51,192 bases of DNA from Streptomyces scabichelini. GTDB lineage: Bacteria > Actinomycetota > Actinomycetes > Streptomycetales > Streptomycetaceae. A model generated the notes under the pieces. That model did no database searches, was not told where the DNA came from, and worked only from the letters and a program-made list of their open reading frames with translations. The position numbers were made by a program, and so were the translations under genes. The stretch covers positions 1 to 51,192 of the forward strand of contig NZ_JAAKZY010000059.1 of assembly GCF_011045015.1 (NCBI RefSeq), in the 5' to 3' direction. Of the stretch, positions 17,451-26,153 are shown piece after piece. The first letter of the stretch is position 1. Each line of letters opens with the position of its first letter.

Positions 17451-18506
17451 GTGGCACATGCACAGCTTCGGCCGCCCACCATGGCGGACGTCGCACGACT
17501 GGCGGGGGTGTCCCACCAGACGGTGTCCCGCGTGCTGGGGGATCACCCCAATGTGCGGGACGAGACACGGGCCAGAGTGCTCCGTGCGATCGAGGAGATG
17601 GGCTACCGCCGCAACTCCTCGGCCCGGGCCCTGGCCACCCGGCGCACCCGGACCCTGGGTGTGGTCGCCTCCGACACCACCCTCTACGGGCCGGCCAGCA
17701 CGTTGTTCGCGCTCGAGGAGGCGGCACGTGCCGAGGGGTACCTCGTCTCGACGGTCAGTCTGCGCAAACTGACCGTGGAGACGCTCTCCGAGGCCCTCGA
17801 CCACCTCAGCGAGGGCGGGGTGGAGGGAGTGGTCGCCATCGCCCCGCAGCGGTCGGCGGTGGACGCTCTGGCCGAACTCCGCCGTCCGTTCCCCGTGGTC
17901 ATCGTGGGGAGCGGCTCTGGTGCGGACATCCACAGCGTCAGCGTGGACCAGCACTCGGGAGCACGGCTGGCCACCGGTCATCTGCTGGCTGCCGGCCACC
18001 GCACGGTCTGGCATCTCGCCGGACCCGAGGACTGGCAGGAGGCGGCCGACCGGGCCGCCGGCTGGCGGGCGACCCTCGAAGCGGCGGGTGTCGAACCGCC
18101 CATGTCGCTGCGCGGAGACTGGAGTCCGCTGTCGGGCTACCGGGCCGGCCAGGAACTGGCAGGCTGGGTGGGCCGGGGGCTGACCGCCGTCTTCGTCGCC
18201 AACGACCAGATGGCACTGGGGGTGTTGCGGGCCCTGCGTGAAGCGGGCGTGCGGACTCCCCAGGACGTCGCCGTGGTCGGCTTCGACGACATCCCGGAGT
18301 CGGAGTTCTTCGCCCCTCCGCTCACCACCGTCCGGCAGGACTTCTCGACGGTGGGCAAGCGCAGCATCGCCCTGCTCCTCGATCTCATCGAGGGCCGGGC
18401 CCCCTCCGGGCCGCCCCGGATCACCATCGAACCCCAACTCGTCGTCCGCGCCAGTACCTTCCCGCACGCCCCTCAACCGGAGGGCGTTCCCGACTTACGC
18501 GGCTGA
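17451..18506 (+). CDS. LacI-family transcriptional regulator of sugar uptake, with a TTA codon
   Basis: 351 residues. HTH and hinge at ~residues 11-65 (TMADVARLAGVSHQTVSRVLG ... MGYRRNSSARAL), followed by a periplasmic-binding-type effector domain that ends with VAVVGFDDIPESEFFAPPLTTVRQD, the usual LacI/PurR C-subdomain. GTG at 17451 with a perfect AAAGGAGGT ribosome site. It is directly upstream of and codirectional with the furanose importer, so it probably controls that operon, yet its own operator at 17303 has no copy in the gap before ytfQ. Leu349, third from the end, is encoded by TTA (18495-18497), so full-length product should depend on the bldA tRNA. The effector may be arabinose, galactose or a derivative. 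Confidence 0.88.
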   Translation: MAHAQLRPPTMADVARLAGVSHQTVSRVLGDHPNVRDETRARVLRAIEEMGYRRNSSARALATRRTRTLGVVASDTTLYGPASTLFALEEAARAEGYLVSTVSLRKLTVETLSEALDHLSEGGVEGVVAIAPQRSAVDALAELRRPFPVVIVGSGSGADIHSVSVDQHSGARLATGHLLAAGHRTVWHLAGPEDWQEAADRAAGWRATLEAAGVEPPMSLRGDWSPLSGYRAGQELAGWVGRGLTAVFVANDQMALGVLRALREAGVRTPQDVAVVGFDDIPESEFFAPPLTTVRQDFSTVGKRSIALLLDLIEGRAPSGPPRITIEPQLVVRASTFPHAPQPEGVPDLRG

Positions 18507-18567
18507 CGCTGCCGATACGGCTGACACGACACCAACCAGTCGCCCCTCACGCACCCGTGTGGCCGAC

Positions 18568-18588
18568 ATTTCGAACAATGATCGACAG
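18568..18588 (+). promoter_or_regulatory. TTCGAA-type operator candidate before the furanose importer
   Basis: ATTTCGAAC-AAT-GATCGACAG: a perfect left half and a right half matching GTTCGAAAT at six of nine positions. It lies 77 bp upstream of the binding-protein start at 18665, after the LacI gene. Confidence 0.45.
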
Positions 18589-18664
18589 GCTGGACGTAGT
18601 GCGGCCGGCCGGTCCCACCGAGTACGGCGGTCCATCGCCGGGCCGGTCTTCAAAGGAGAAGAAC

Positions 18665-19675
18665 ATGCTCAACAGACGGAACTTCCTCACCGCGGCGGTC
18701 GGCGTGGCGGCTGCGGGCGGCCTGGCGGCCTGCGCCAAGGAGGACGACAGCTCCTCCACCTCGTCCTCCGGAGACGGCGGCAGCAAGAAGCTCACCCTCG
18801 GCTTCTCCCAGGTCGGTTCGGAGAGCGGCTGGCGCAGCGCCAACACCGACTCGGTGAAGGCGTCCGCCAAGGAGGCGGGCTACACCCTCAAGTTCTCCGA
18901 CGCCCAGCAGAAGCAGGAGAACCAGATCTCGGCGATCCGCAGCTACATCGCGCAGAAGGTGGACGTCATCGCCTTCTCGCCGGTGGTCGTCACCGGCTGG
19001 GACGCGGTGCTCAAGGAGGCCAAGACCGCGAAGATCCCCGTGGTCCTCACCGACCGTTCCGTCGACACCGCCGACGAGTCCCTGTACGTCACGCTCGTCG
19101 GCTCCGACTTCACCGACGAGGGTCGGCGCGCGGCCAAGATCCTGGAGAAGGTCCTCGAGACGGCCGGCCACAAGGGTGCCGTGAAGATCGCACAGCTGGA
19201 GGGCACCACCGGTGCCGCCCCTGCGATCGAGCGTGCCAAGGGCTTCAAGGAGGTCATGGACGCCGACCACAAGGACGACTGGAAGATCGTCGTCAGCCAG
19301 ACCGGTGACTTCACCCGCGCCGGCGGCAAGCAGGTCATGGCGGCCTTCCTGCAGTCCAACCCGGACATCGACGTGCTGTTCGCGCACAACGACGACATGG
19401 GCATCGGCGCCATCCAGGCCATCGAGGCGGCCGGCAAGAAGCCCGGCAAGGACATCCTGATCGTCACGGTCGACGGCGTGAAGGACGGCTTCGTCGCGAT
19501 GTCCGAGGGCAAGATCAACGCCATCGTCGAGTGCAACCCGCTGCTCGGCCCCCAGCTGATGGAGGTCGTGCAGAAGGTCAAGGACGGCGAGACGGTCGAG
19601 CGCTGGATCAAGACCAAGGAGAGCGACTTCATGCAGGACCAGGCCAAGGACGCGCTCCCGACCCGCAAGTACTGA
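18665..19675 (+). CDS. ytfQ: YtfQ-like furanose-binding lipoprotein
   Basis: 336 residues. The signal has both a twin-arginine motif (NRRNFLTAA) and a lipobox (GLAACAK), so it is a probable Tat-exported lipoprotein. The mature part follows E. coli YtfQ closely in my memory: LGFSQVGSESGWRSANT, QQKQENQISAIRSYIAQ, FSPVVVTGWDAVLKEA, LTDRSVDT, QTGDFTRAGGKQVM and FAHNDDMGIGAIQAIEAAGKKPGKDI. YtfQ binds galactofuranose and also arabinofuranose. Two secreted GH43 proteins in the region make L-arabinofuranose a good candidate. The ATG at 18665 follows AAAGGAG. An 11-bp hairpin separates it from the ATPase gene, a common way to keep the binding protein in excess. Confidence 0.9.
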   Translation: MLNRRNFLTAAVGVAAAGGLAACAKEDDSSSTSSSGDGGSKKLTLGFSQVGSESGWRSANTDSVKASAKEAGYTLKFSDAQQKQENQISAIRSYIAQKVDVIAFSPVVVTGWDAVLKEAKTAKIPVVLTDRSVDTADESLYVTLVGSDFTDEGRRAAKILEKVLETAGHKGAVKIAQLEGTTGAAPAIERAKGFKEVMDADHKDDWKIVVSQTGDFTRAGGKQVMAAFLQSNPDIDVLFAHNDDMGIGAIQAIEAAGKKPGKDILIVTVDGVKDGFVAMSEGKINAIVECNPLLGPQLMEVVQKVKDGETVERWIKTKESDFMQDQAKDALPTRKY

Positions 19676-19692
19676 CCGACCCGCACCCACCG

Positions 19693-19742
19693 GCAGGGAG
19701 CCCGCGGACGACCGAACCACCCTCGGTCCCGGGGCTCCCTGC
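19693..19742 (+). terminator. Intercistronic hairpin between binding protein and ATPase genes
   Basis: GCAGGGAGCCC at 19693-19703 pairs exactly with GGGCTCCCTGC at 19732-19742; the 28-base loop can fold further. It is a likely partial terminator or 3' stabiliser inside the importer operon. Confidence 0.5.
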
Positions 19743-19783
19743 GGGCCTGAACGAATTTCTTGAATTCCAAGAGGAGCGCTGCC

Positions 19784-21322
19784 ATGGCAGAGCCGCGGCC
19801 CGTCCTGGAGATGACGGGCATAGTCAAAGAGTTTCCGGGGGTACGGGCTCTGTCGGGCGTCGACTTCCGGCTCTTCCCCGGCGAGATCCACGCCCTGATG
19901 GGCGAGAACGGTGCGGGGAAGTCCACCCTCATCAAGGTGCTGACCGGGGTCTACTCCCTGGACGGCGGCACCATCACCCTCGACGGGAAGTCCGTGCTGT
20001 TCGGCAGCCCGCTGCAGGCGCAGCAGGCCGGCATCAGCACGGTCTACCAGGAGGTCAACCTCTGCCCCAACCTCTCCGTGGCGGAGAACATCTTCATCGG
20101 GCGCGAACCCACCCGCGCGGGCCGCATCCAGTGGAAGCGGATGCGCAAGGAGGCGGCGGAGCTGGTGGACCGGCTCGGCCTCGACATCGACGTCACCGCG
20201 CCCCTGTCCTCGTACCCGCTGGCCGTGCAGCAACTGGTCGCGATCGTACGGTCGGTGGGCACCGGTGACAGCGACGGCGAGGGGTCGGGCACCAAGGTGC
20301 TGGTCCTTGACGAGCCGACGTCCAGCCTCGACCGCGACGAGGTCCTCGAACTGTTCCGCCTGATGCGGCAGTTGAGGGACGAGGGCGTCGCGATCCTGTT
20401 CGTCTCCCACTTCCTCGACCAGATCTACGAGATCTGCGACCGGATGACCGTTCTGCGCAACGGCGGCCTCGTCGGCGAGCACATGGTGAGTGAACTCGAC
20501 CAGGTCGGACTGATCCAGCTCATGATCGGCAAGGCCATGGACCAGCTGGAGGGGCTCCACGAGCACCAGCTGCGCTCTGAGGTCGGCGAGGCGCTGATCC
20601 AGGCGGACGGCCTCGGCAGGACGGGCGGTATCGCCCCCTTCGACCTGGAGATCAAGAAGGGCGAGGTCGTCGGACTCGCCGGCCTGCTCGGCTCGGGCCG
20701 CACCGAACTCGCCCGGCTGCTCTTCGGCGCCGACCAGCCGGACAGCGGCAAGGTGTCCATAGGCGGCAAGCAGATCTCGATGAGCGCCCCGAACGACGCG
20801 ATCGGCGCCGGTGTCGCGTTCTGCTCGGAGAACCGCAAGACCGAGGGCCTCGTACCGGATCTGACGGTGCGCGAGAACATCATCCTCGCCCTCCAGGCGG
20901 CGCGCGGCTGGCTCCGGCCCATCCCGGCCGCCCAGCGCGACGAGCTCGTCGCCAAGTACATCAAGGCGCTGGACATCCGCCCCGCCAACCCGGAGGCCAG
21001 GGTGGGACAGCTCAGCGGCGGCAACCAGCAGAAGGTCCTGCTCGCCCGCTGGCTGATCACCCAGCCGAAGCTGCTGATCCTGGACGAGCCGACGCGCGGC
21101 ATCGACGTCGGCGCGAAGGCGGAGATCCAGAAGCTCGTCGTCTCACTCTCCGAGGACGGCATGTCCGTGCTGTACATCGCGGCCGAGCTGGAGGAGGTAC
21201 TCCGGCTCAGCCACACCATCGGAGTGCTGCGCGACCGCCGACTGGTGGCGCAGATCACCAACGGGCCCGAGATCACTCCCAGCCGGATCCTGGAGACCAT
21301 CGCGAGCGGAGAGCACCAGTGA
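19784..21322 (+). CDS. ytfR: YtfR-like sugar ABC importer ATPase, two ABC domains
   Basis: 512 residues. First cassette: Walker A GENGAGKST, Q-loop STVYQEVNL, and signature SYPLAVQQLVAIVRSV, which departs from LSGGQ as usual in this family; Walker B VLVLDEPTSSLD. Second cassette: degenerate Walker A (GLLGSGRTEL), the YtfR/RbsA motif FCSENRKTEGLVPDLTVRENI, signature QLSGGNQQKVLLARWL and Walker B LLILDEPTRGID. The ATG at 19784 follows GAGGAG. The stop overlaps the next start (GTGA). It powers uptake of the sugar bound by the YtfQ-like protein. Confidence 0.92.
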   Translation: MAEPRPVLEMTGIVKEFPGVRALSGVDFRLFPGEIHALMGENGAGKSTLIKVLTGVYSLDGGTITLDGKSVLFGSPLQAQQAGISTVYQEVNLCPNLSVAENIFIGREPTRAGRIQWKRMRKEAAELVDRLGLDIDVTAPLSSYPLAVQQLVAIVRSVGTGDSDGEGSGTKVLVLDEPTSSLDRDEVLELFRLMRQLRDEGVAILFVSHFLDQIYEICDRMTVLRNGGLVGEHMVSELDQVGLIQLMIGKAMDQLEGLHEHQLRSEVGEALIQADGLGRTGGIAPFDLEIKKGEVVGLAGLLGSGRTELARLLFGADQPDSGKVSIGGKQISMSAPNDAIGAGVAFCSENRKTEGLVPDLTVRENIILALQAARGWLRPIPAAQRDELVAKYIKALDIRPANPEARVGQLSGGNQQKVLLARWLITQPKLLILDEPTRGIDVGAKAEIQKLVVSLSEDGMSVLYIAAELEEVLRLSHTIGVLRDRRLVAQITNGPEITPSRILETIASGEHQ

Positions 21323-22431
21323 CCACCACTTCCCGATGGCGAGCGCTGACGCGCCACAACCTGTTCTGGCCGGTCGTGGTTCTGGTCGTCCTGCTGCTCG
21401 TCAACGTTCCCTTCACCCCCGACTTCCTCTCGGTCGGGATGACGAACGGCCACCTCCACGGCAGCCTCGTCTCGATCGTGCTGTTCGGCTCGCCCCTCAT
21501 CCTGGTGGCGGTCGGCATGACCCTGGTCATCGCCACCGGCGGCATCGACCTCTCCGTCGGCGCCGTGGTCGCCATCACCGGGGCCCTGACCTGTTCGTAC
21601 ATCAGCGACCAGTCCGACCAGAGCGCCCTGTCCGGGGTGTTCCTGGCCATGGGCATCGGACTGCTGGCCGCGGTCGTCTGCGGTCTGTGGAACGGCTTCC
21701 TGGTCGCCCGGATGGGCATCCAGCCGATCATCGCCACGCTGATCATCATGGTCGCCGGACGCGGTGTCGCCCAGCTGGTCACCGACGGCCAGATCATCAC
21801 CATCAACAGCGAGCCGTACGAGCTGATCGGCGGCGGCTACTGGCTGACGCTGCCCTTCTCCATCTTCGTGGTGGCCGTGGTCGTGGCCGTCACCGTGGCG
21901 CTGACCCGCCGCACCGCGCTCGGTCTGCTCGTCGAGTCGGTCGGCGGCAACGCCGAGGCCAGTCGTCTGGTGGGCATCAGGTCCCGGCGCATCAAGATCA
22001 TGGTGTACGTGTTCTGCGCGCTGTGCGCGGGCATCGCGGGCCTGATGATCAGCTCCAACACCTCGGCCGCCGACGGCAACAACGCCGGCCTGTGGATCGA
22101 ACTCGACGCGATCCTCGCCGTGGTGATCGGCGGCACCTCGCTCCTGGGCGGCCGGTTCTCCATCGGCGGCACGGTGATCGGCGCCCTGGTCATCCAGACC
22201 CTGACCACCACGATCTACACCATCGGCGTGCCGACCCAGACCAACCTGGTCTTCAAGGCCGCCGTCGTCATCGTCGTCTGCCTGCTGCAGTCCCCGAAGT
22301 TCCGCGCCAAGGTCTTCGGCGCCAGGTTCGGGGCCGGGTTCGGCCCGAAGGGCGGCACCGGCAAGCCGGTCGCGGCCCCGGCGGAGCCCGCCGCCGCGAC
22401 CGAGGCCGCTCCCAAGATGGAGGTGTCGTGA
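21319..22431 (+). CDS. ytfT: YtfT-like sugar ABC importer permease
   Basis: 370 residues, about nine membrane helices, BPD_transp_2 family. The conserved ATGGIDLSVGAVVAITGALTC loop and IGGTSLLGGRFSIGGTVIGALVIQTLTTTIYTIGV match YtfT. The C-terminal ~30 residues are Ala/Pro/Lys-rich and extra. GTG start at 21319 overlaps the ATPase stop by four bases, and its own stop overlaps the next ATG by one base. It pairs with the second permease to form a heterodimeric channel, unlike the single-permease ChvE-type system. Confidence 0.9.
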   Translation: MTTTSRWRALTRHNLFWPVVVLVVLLLVNVPFTPDFLSVGMTNGHLHGSLVSIVLFGSPLILVAVGMTLVIATGGIDLSVGAVVAITGALTCSYISDQSDQSALSGVFLAMGIGLLAAVVCGLWNGFLVARMGIQPIIATLIIMVAGRGVAQLVTDGQIITINSEPYELIGGGYWLTLPFSIFVVAVVVAVTVALTRRTALGLLVESVGGNAEASRLVGIRSRRIKIMVYVFCALCAGIAGLMISSNTSAADGNNAGLWIELDAILAVVIGGTSLLGGRFSIGGTVIGALVIQTLTTTIYTIGVPTQTNLVFKAAVVIVVCLLQSPKFRAKVFGARFGAGFGPKGGTGKPVAAPAEPAAATEAAPKMEVS

Positions 22432-23459
22432 TGAGCACGACCACCAAGAGCCCCACGGCCCCGGACAGCCGTACCAGTACCCCGTCCAAGGCCGCGCGTC
22501 TGCTCGGCGACCGGCGCCTGCCCGTCCTGGTGACGGCGGCTCTGTTCCTCGTCATGTACGGCGTCGGCCTGAGCCGGTACCAGAACTACGGGTTCGCCGA
22601 ACCGCAGGTCTTCATGAACCTGTTCATCGACAACGGCTATCTGCTGGTCGCCGCCGTCGGTGTCACCTTCGTCATCCTGTCCGGCGGCATCGACCTGTCC
22701 GTGGGCTCGGTGATCGGCTTCACGACCATGTTCACGGCATGGCTGGTGGAGCGTCAGGGGCTGCCGATCCTGCTCGTCATCCCCATGGCGCTGGCCGTGG
22801 GGGCGTTCGGCGGTTTCCTGATGGGCTATGTGATCCACAACTTCGAGATCCAGCCCTTCATCGTGACCCTCGCCGGCCTCTTCCTCTTCCGGGGCCTGTG
22901 CCTGGTCATCAGCAAGGAGTCGATCTCCATCGGCGACGCCTCGGTGAGCAGCATGGCCCAGACGCAGGTGAACCTGGGGATGGGCTTCCTCTCGATCGGT
23001 GCGATCGTCGCGCTGGTCGTCCTCGCCGTGGCGTTCTACGTCCTGCACTACACGCGCTTCGGACGCCGGGTGTACGCCGTCGGCGGCAACGAGCAGTCGG
23101 CCCTGCTGATGGGTCTGCCGCAGGGCGGCACGAAGATCGCCGTCTACACGATCAGCGGCTTCTGCTCGGCGCTCGCCGGACTGCTGTTCACGCTCTACAT
23201 CCAGTCCGGTGACCCCCTGCACGCCACCGGCATGGAGCTCGACGCGATCGCCGCCGTCGTCATCGGCGGCACGCTGCTCACGGGCGGCTCCGGCTATGTG
23301 ATCGGCACCCTGTTCGGTGTGCTGGTCCTCGGCCTGATCAAGAGCATCATCCAGTTCGAGGGCACGCTCAGCTCCTGGTGGACGAAGATCGCCACCGGTG
23401 TGCTGCTGTGCGCCTTCATCCTGATCCAGCGGGCGATGACGGCACGGAAGAAGACCTGA
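22431..23459 (+). CDS. yjfF: YjfF-like sugar ABC importer permease
   Basis: 342 residues with eight to nine hydrophobic helices. Landmarks are LSGGIDLSVGSVIGFTTMF, IQPFIVTLAGLFLFRGLCLVIS, TRFGRRVYAVGGNEQSALLMGLP and IAAVVIGGTLLTGGSGYVIGTLFGVLVLGLIKSIIQFEGTLSSWWTKI; the last is typical of YjfF. ATG at 22431. It is the last gene of the four-gene furanose importer and is followed by a very strong hairpin. A longer frame from 21336 only overlaps the previous gene and is not real. Confidence 0.9.
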   Translation: MSTTTKSPTAPDSRTSTPSKAARLLGDRRLPVLVTAALFLVMYGVGLSRYQNYGFAEPQVFMNLFIDNGYLLVAAVGVTFVILSGGIDLSVGSVIGFTTMFTAWLVERQGLPILLVIPMALAVGAFGGFLMGYVIHNFEIQPFIVTLAGLFLFRGLCLVISKESISIGDASVSSMAQTQVNLGMGFLSIGAIVALVVLAVAFYVLHYTRFGRRVYAVGGNEQSALLMGLPQGGTKIAVYTISGFCSALAGLLFTLYIQSGDPLHATGMELDAIAAVVIGGTLLTGGSGYVIGTLFGVLVLGLIKSIIQFEGTLSSWWTKIATGVLLCAFILIQRAMTARKKT

Positions 23460-23463
23460 CCGT

Positions 23464-23508
23464 GAAGTACGGTCCGGTCGGCGAACGCACCCGACCGGAC
23501 CGTACTTC
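23464..23508. terminator. Bidirectional terminator between importer and phosphatase genes
   Basis: A perfect 18-bp stem: GAAGTACGGTCCGGTCGG at 23464-23481 with its complement at 23491-23508 and a nine-base loop. It lies five bases after the permease stop and 27 bp from the stop of the convergent gene. Confidence 0.9.
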
Positions 23509-23534
23509 CCGTGATCATCAGCTTCCCGTCATCA

Positions 23535-25940
23535 TCAGCCCAGCGCCAGTTCCGCCCAGATCGTCTTGCCGTCGTCGGTGTGGCGGCTGCCCCAGCGCTC
23601 GGTGAGCTGGGCGACGAGAAGGAGTCCCCGGCCGCCCTCGTCGAAGGTCTTGGCCCGGCGCAGGTGCGGAGCCGTGCTGCTGCCGTCCGACACCTCGCAG
23701 ATCAGGGTGGCGTCCCCCTGGATCAGACGCAGCCGGACGGGCGGACTGCCGTGCCGGATGGCGTTCGTGACGAGTTCACTCACCACGAGTTCGGCCGCGA
23801 ACGCCGCCTCGTCCAGGCCCCAGACGTCCAGCTGTTCCACGACGTACTTCCTGGCCCTGGCCACCAGGGCCGGGTCAGGTGGAACATCCCAGGTCGCGAC
23901 CCGCCAGGGCGCCAGGCCCTGGGTGCGGGCCAGCAGAAGTGCCACGTCGTCGGCCGCACCGTCAGCGGGGAGCAGGGTCTCTACGAGGTCGCGGCACGTC
24001 TCGTCCAGCGAACCGGCGGATCGCGACAGCGCCTGATACAGCAGCTCGTAACTCGCGTCGATGTCCCGGACACGGTTCTCGATCAGGCCGTCGGTGCACA
24101 GAGCGAGCACGGTGCCCTCGGGCAGTTCGAACTCAACGCGCTCGAAGGGTAGTCCGCCCACGCCCAGCGGCGGACCCGCGGGTACGTCGATCCGCTGTGG
24201 GGAACCGCCCGGGACCACCATGACCGGAGGCGGATGACCGGCCCTGGCGAACGAGCAGCGGCGCGAGACCGGGTCGTACACCGCGTACAGACAGGTGGCG
24301 CCGACCTCGCCGGTGGCTCCTGCGTTCCCGGCCTCCGCGGAGAGCCGTACGACGAGGTCGTCCAGATGCGTCAGTAACTCGTCCGGCGCCAGGTCGACGT
24401 CGGCGAGCGTCCGCACGGCCGTGCGGAGCCGCCCCATGGTGGCGGAGGCCTGGATCCCGTGGCCGACGACATCACCGACCACCATGGCGACGCGCAGACC
24501 GGACAGCGGGATCACATCGAACCAGTCCCCGCCCACCTCCGCGTGCGCCGCCGGAAGATAGCGCGAAGCCGTCCGCAGCGCCGCCGTGCGGGGCAGCGTC
24601 TGCGGCAGCAGGCTGCGCTGGAGGGCCAACGCGGTCTCGCGTTCGCGGGAGAAACGCAGGGCGTTGTCGACGCAGACGGCCGCCCTGGCCGTGATCTCCT
24701 CGGCCAGCAGGGCATCGTCGGCGGTGAAGGGCTCCGGAGTGCGGTACCGCACGAACACGGCCACGCCGAGTGTCGCGCCGCGGGCCCGGATCGGAACCGA
24801 CATCCCCGAGTGCACGCCGTACTCCTTGACCCGCTCACTGCGTGGCTCGTCCCCGGCGAGCCATTCCTGGAGCGCGGCGACCGGGTCCGACCTCACGATC
24901 GTCCGGCCGGCCAGCAGGGAGTCGGCCTGCGGCGACGAGGCCGGATACGCGTCGACCTCGCCCGGCTCGATCACGGCTTCGGGGCATCCCGGCGTGATGG
25001 ACCGATGGGCGGCGCGGCGCAGTACGACGGGGGCGGTCGGCGTGCCCGCGGGGTACTCGCCGCTGTCGTCCGGCGGGTCCATGAGGTCGACGCTCACGAA
25101 GTCGGCGAGACCGGGGACGCACACATCGGCCAGTTCCTGGGCGGTGCGTGTGACGTCGAGGGTGGTGCCGACGCGGATGCTCGCCTCGTTGACCAACTGG
25201 AGCCGCTGGCGGGCCAGGTCCTGCTCCGTGATGTCGTGGGCGGTCAGACAGACACCGCGCACCACGCCATCGGCGTCGGTCAGCGGCGCGAACTTCGCCG
25301 ACCACGGGTGTGCGTGCTCCTCCCCACCCGTGCGCAAGTAGATGTCCATGTCCTGCCGTTGACCGGTGAGGAACGCCCGGCGCAGATGCCTCTCGAGTTC
25401 CTCGCTCTGCTGCTTGCCGCCGATCTCCGCGAGCCGCAGGCCCCGGATGCGCTCCTCCGGCAGACCGATGACGCGTTCCATCGCCTCGTTGATCCTGTGC
25501 AGCCGCAACCGCTCGTCGTAGATCGCCATGGCGCAGGGGGACTGCTCCAACACCGCCGTCGACAAAGCGTCGTCGAACGGCAGTGGGCCTCTGTCCTCCA
25601 GTGGGCAGATCACCAGCCACTCGCTGCGGTCGCCGAGCTCCGGCCGACTGCGATGGGCGAGCAGCCACACGGACAGCTCATGGCCGTCGCGGTGGCGCAG
25701 GGCGAGGGTGCCGCTCCAGTGGTCGGCCCCCGGCGCGGGGAGCACGATCTTGCTGCCCGCTGACAGCAGCCGCTCCGCGGGCCGGCCGACGACGTCCGGC
25801 GGTGTGTGCCCCAACAGCCGTTGGGCGCCCTCGCTCCATCCGACGACGGCGCCGGTGCTGTCGATGACCGCCTGTGCCGAACCGGCCTCGTCGAATGGGT
25901 CCTTCGGTCCTTCTCCCGCTGTGTCCTTGTGCCGGCTCAT
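23535..25940 (-). CDS. PAS-PAS-GAF-PP2C(SpoIIE)-HATPase regulatory phosphatase, with a TTA codon
   Basis: 801 residues, soluble. Order: PAS (~20-110), PAS with PAC (~125-245, IMEAMERVIGLPEERI-like and CLTAHDITEQDLA), GAF (~265-430), SpoIIE/PP2C phosphatase (~455-665, with metal acids in GGDWFDVIPL and VVGDVVGHG), and a C-terminal HATPase_c_2 anti-sigma-type kinase domain (~685-800, N-box ELVTNAIRHG). Such proteins are found across Streptomyces and act in partner switching: the kinase phosphorylates and the PP2C domain dephosphorylates an anti-sigma antagonist in response to a bound signal. Leu522 is a TTA codon (24375-24377). An exact 11-bp tandem repeat lies 38 bp upstream of the start. ATG at 25940 has AAAGG directly adjacent, closer than usual. 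No link to sugar use is visible beyond position. Confidence 0.88.
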   Translation of the reverse strand: MSRHKDTAGEGPKDPFDEAGSAQAVIDSTGAVVGWSEGAQRLLGHTPPDVVGRPAERLLSAGSKIVLPAPGADHWSGTLALRHRDGHELSVWLLAHRSRPELGDRSEWLVICPLEDRGPLPFDDALSTAVLEQSPCAMAIYDERLRLHRINEAMERVIGLPEERIRGLRLAEIGGKQQSEELERHLRRAFLTGQRQDMDIYLRTGGEEHAHPWSAKFAPLTDADGVVRGVCLTAHDITEQDLARQRLQLVNEASIRVGTTLDVTRTAQELADVCVPGLADFVSVDLMDPPDDSGEYPAGTPTAPVVLRRAAHRSITPGCPEAVIEPGEVDAYPASSPQADSLLAGRTIVRSDPVAALQEWLAGDEPRSERVKEYGVHSGMSVPIRARGATLGVAVFVRYRTPEPFTADDALLAEEITARAAVCVDNALRFSRERETALALQRSLLPQTLPRTAALRTASRYLPAAHAEVGGDWFDVIPLSGLRVAMVVGDVVGHGIQASATMGRLRTAVRTLADVDLAPDELLTHLDDLVVRLSAEAGNAGATGEVGATCLYAVYDPVSRRCSFARAGHPPPVMVVPGGSPQRIDVPAGPPLGVGGLPFERVEFELPEGTVLALCTDGLIENRVRDIDASYELLYQALSRSAGSLDETCRDLVETLLPADGAADDVALLLARTQGLAPWRVATWDVPPDPALVARARKYVVEQLDVWGLDEAAFAAELVVSELVTNAIRHGSPPVRLRLIQGDATLICEVSDGSSTAPHLRRAKTFDEGGRGLLLVAQLTERWGSRHTDDGKTIWAELALG

Positions 25941-25977
25941 CCTTTACGCGTCTCGTTTCTCCCGCCCCGAGATCTTG

Positions 25978-25999
25978 AGCTATGGAACAGCTATGGAAC
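25978..25999 (-). promoter_or_regulatory. Tandem 11-bp direct repeat upstream of the phosphatase gene
   Basis: AGCTATGGAAC occurs twice without a gap (minus strand GTTCCATAGCT twice). An exact one-turn repeat is the layout used by OmpR/PhoB-family regulators, and GTTCC resembles the GTTCA start of Streptomyces PHO-box units, but the rest does not match well. Confidence 0.45.
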
Positions 26000-26097
26000 G
26001 CAAGAGCCCCCAGTGAACAAAACTTCTACTTGAAGGCTAAAGCGCGAGCCGAGATCCCTGCAGCAGTACGGACGAACTTGCGGCCCTCCTCACACAC

Positions 26098-26134
26098 GGA
26101 GCGGCGCCCGGGGCGATGCCCCGAACGCCGCTCC
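26098..26134. terminator. Terminator of the large GH43 gene
   Basis: GGAGCGGCG at 26098-26106 pairs with CGCCGCTCC at 26126-26134, with an inner GGGGC/GCCCC stem. It lies 20 bp after the minus-strand stop at 26154. The rest of the 213-bp gap holds the phosphatase promoter. Confidence 0.7.
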
Positions 26135-26153
26135 ACCGTGGGGAGTTGGGCCG

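Noticed and set aside
18650..20566. A 638-residue minus-strand frame over ytfQ/ytfR
   Set aside because: No domain or ribosome site; it mirrors the importer genes' codon pattern.
21336..23459. A 707-residue frame covering both permeases of the furanose importer
   Set aside because: Its first half is out of frame with the real permease (21319-22431); the true second permease starts at 22431.
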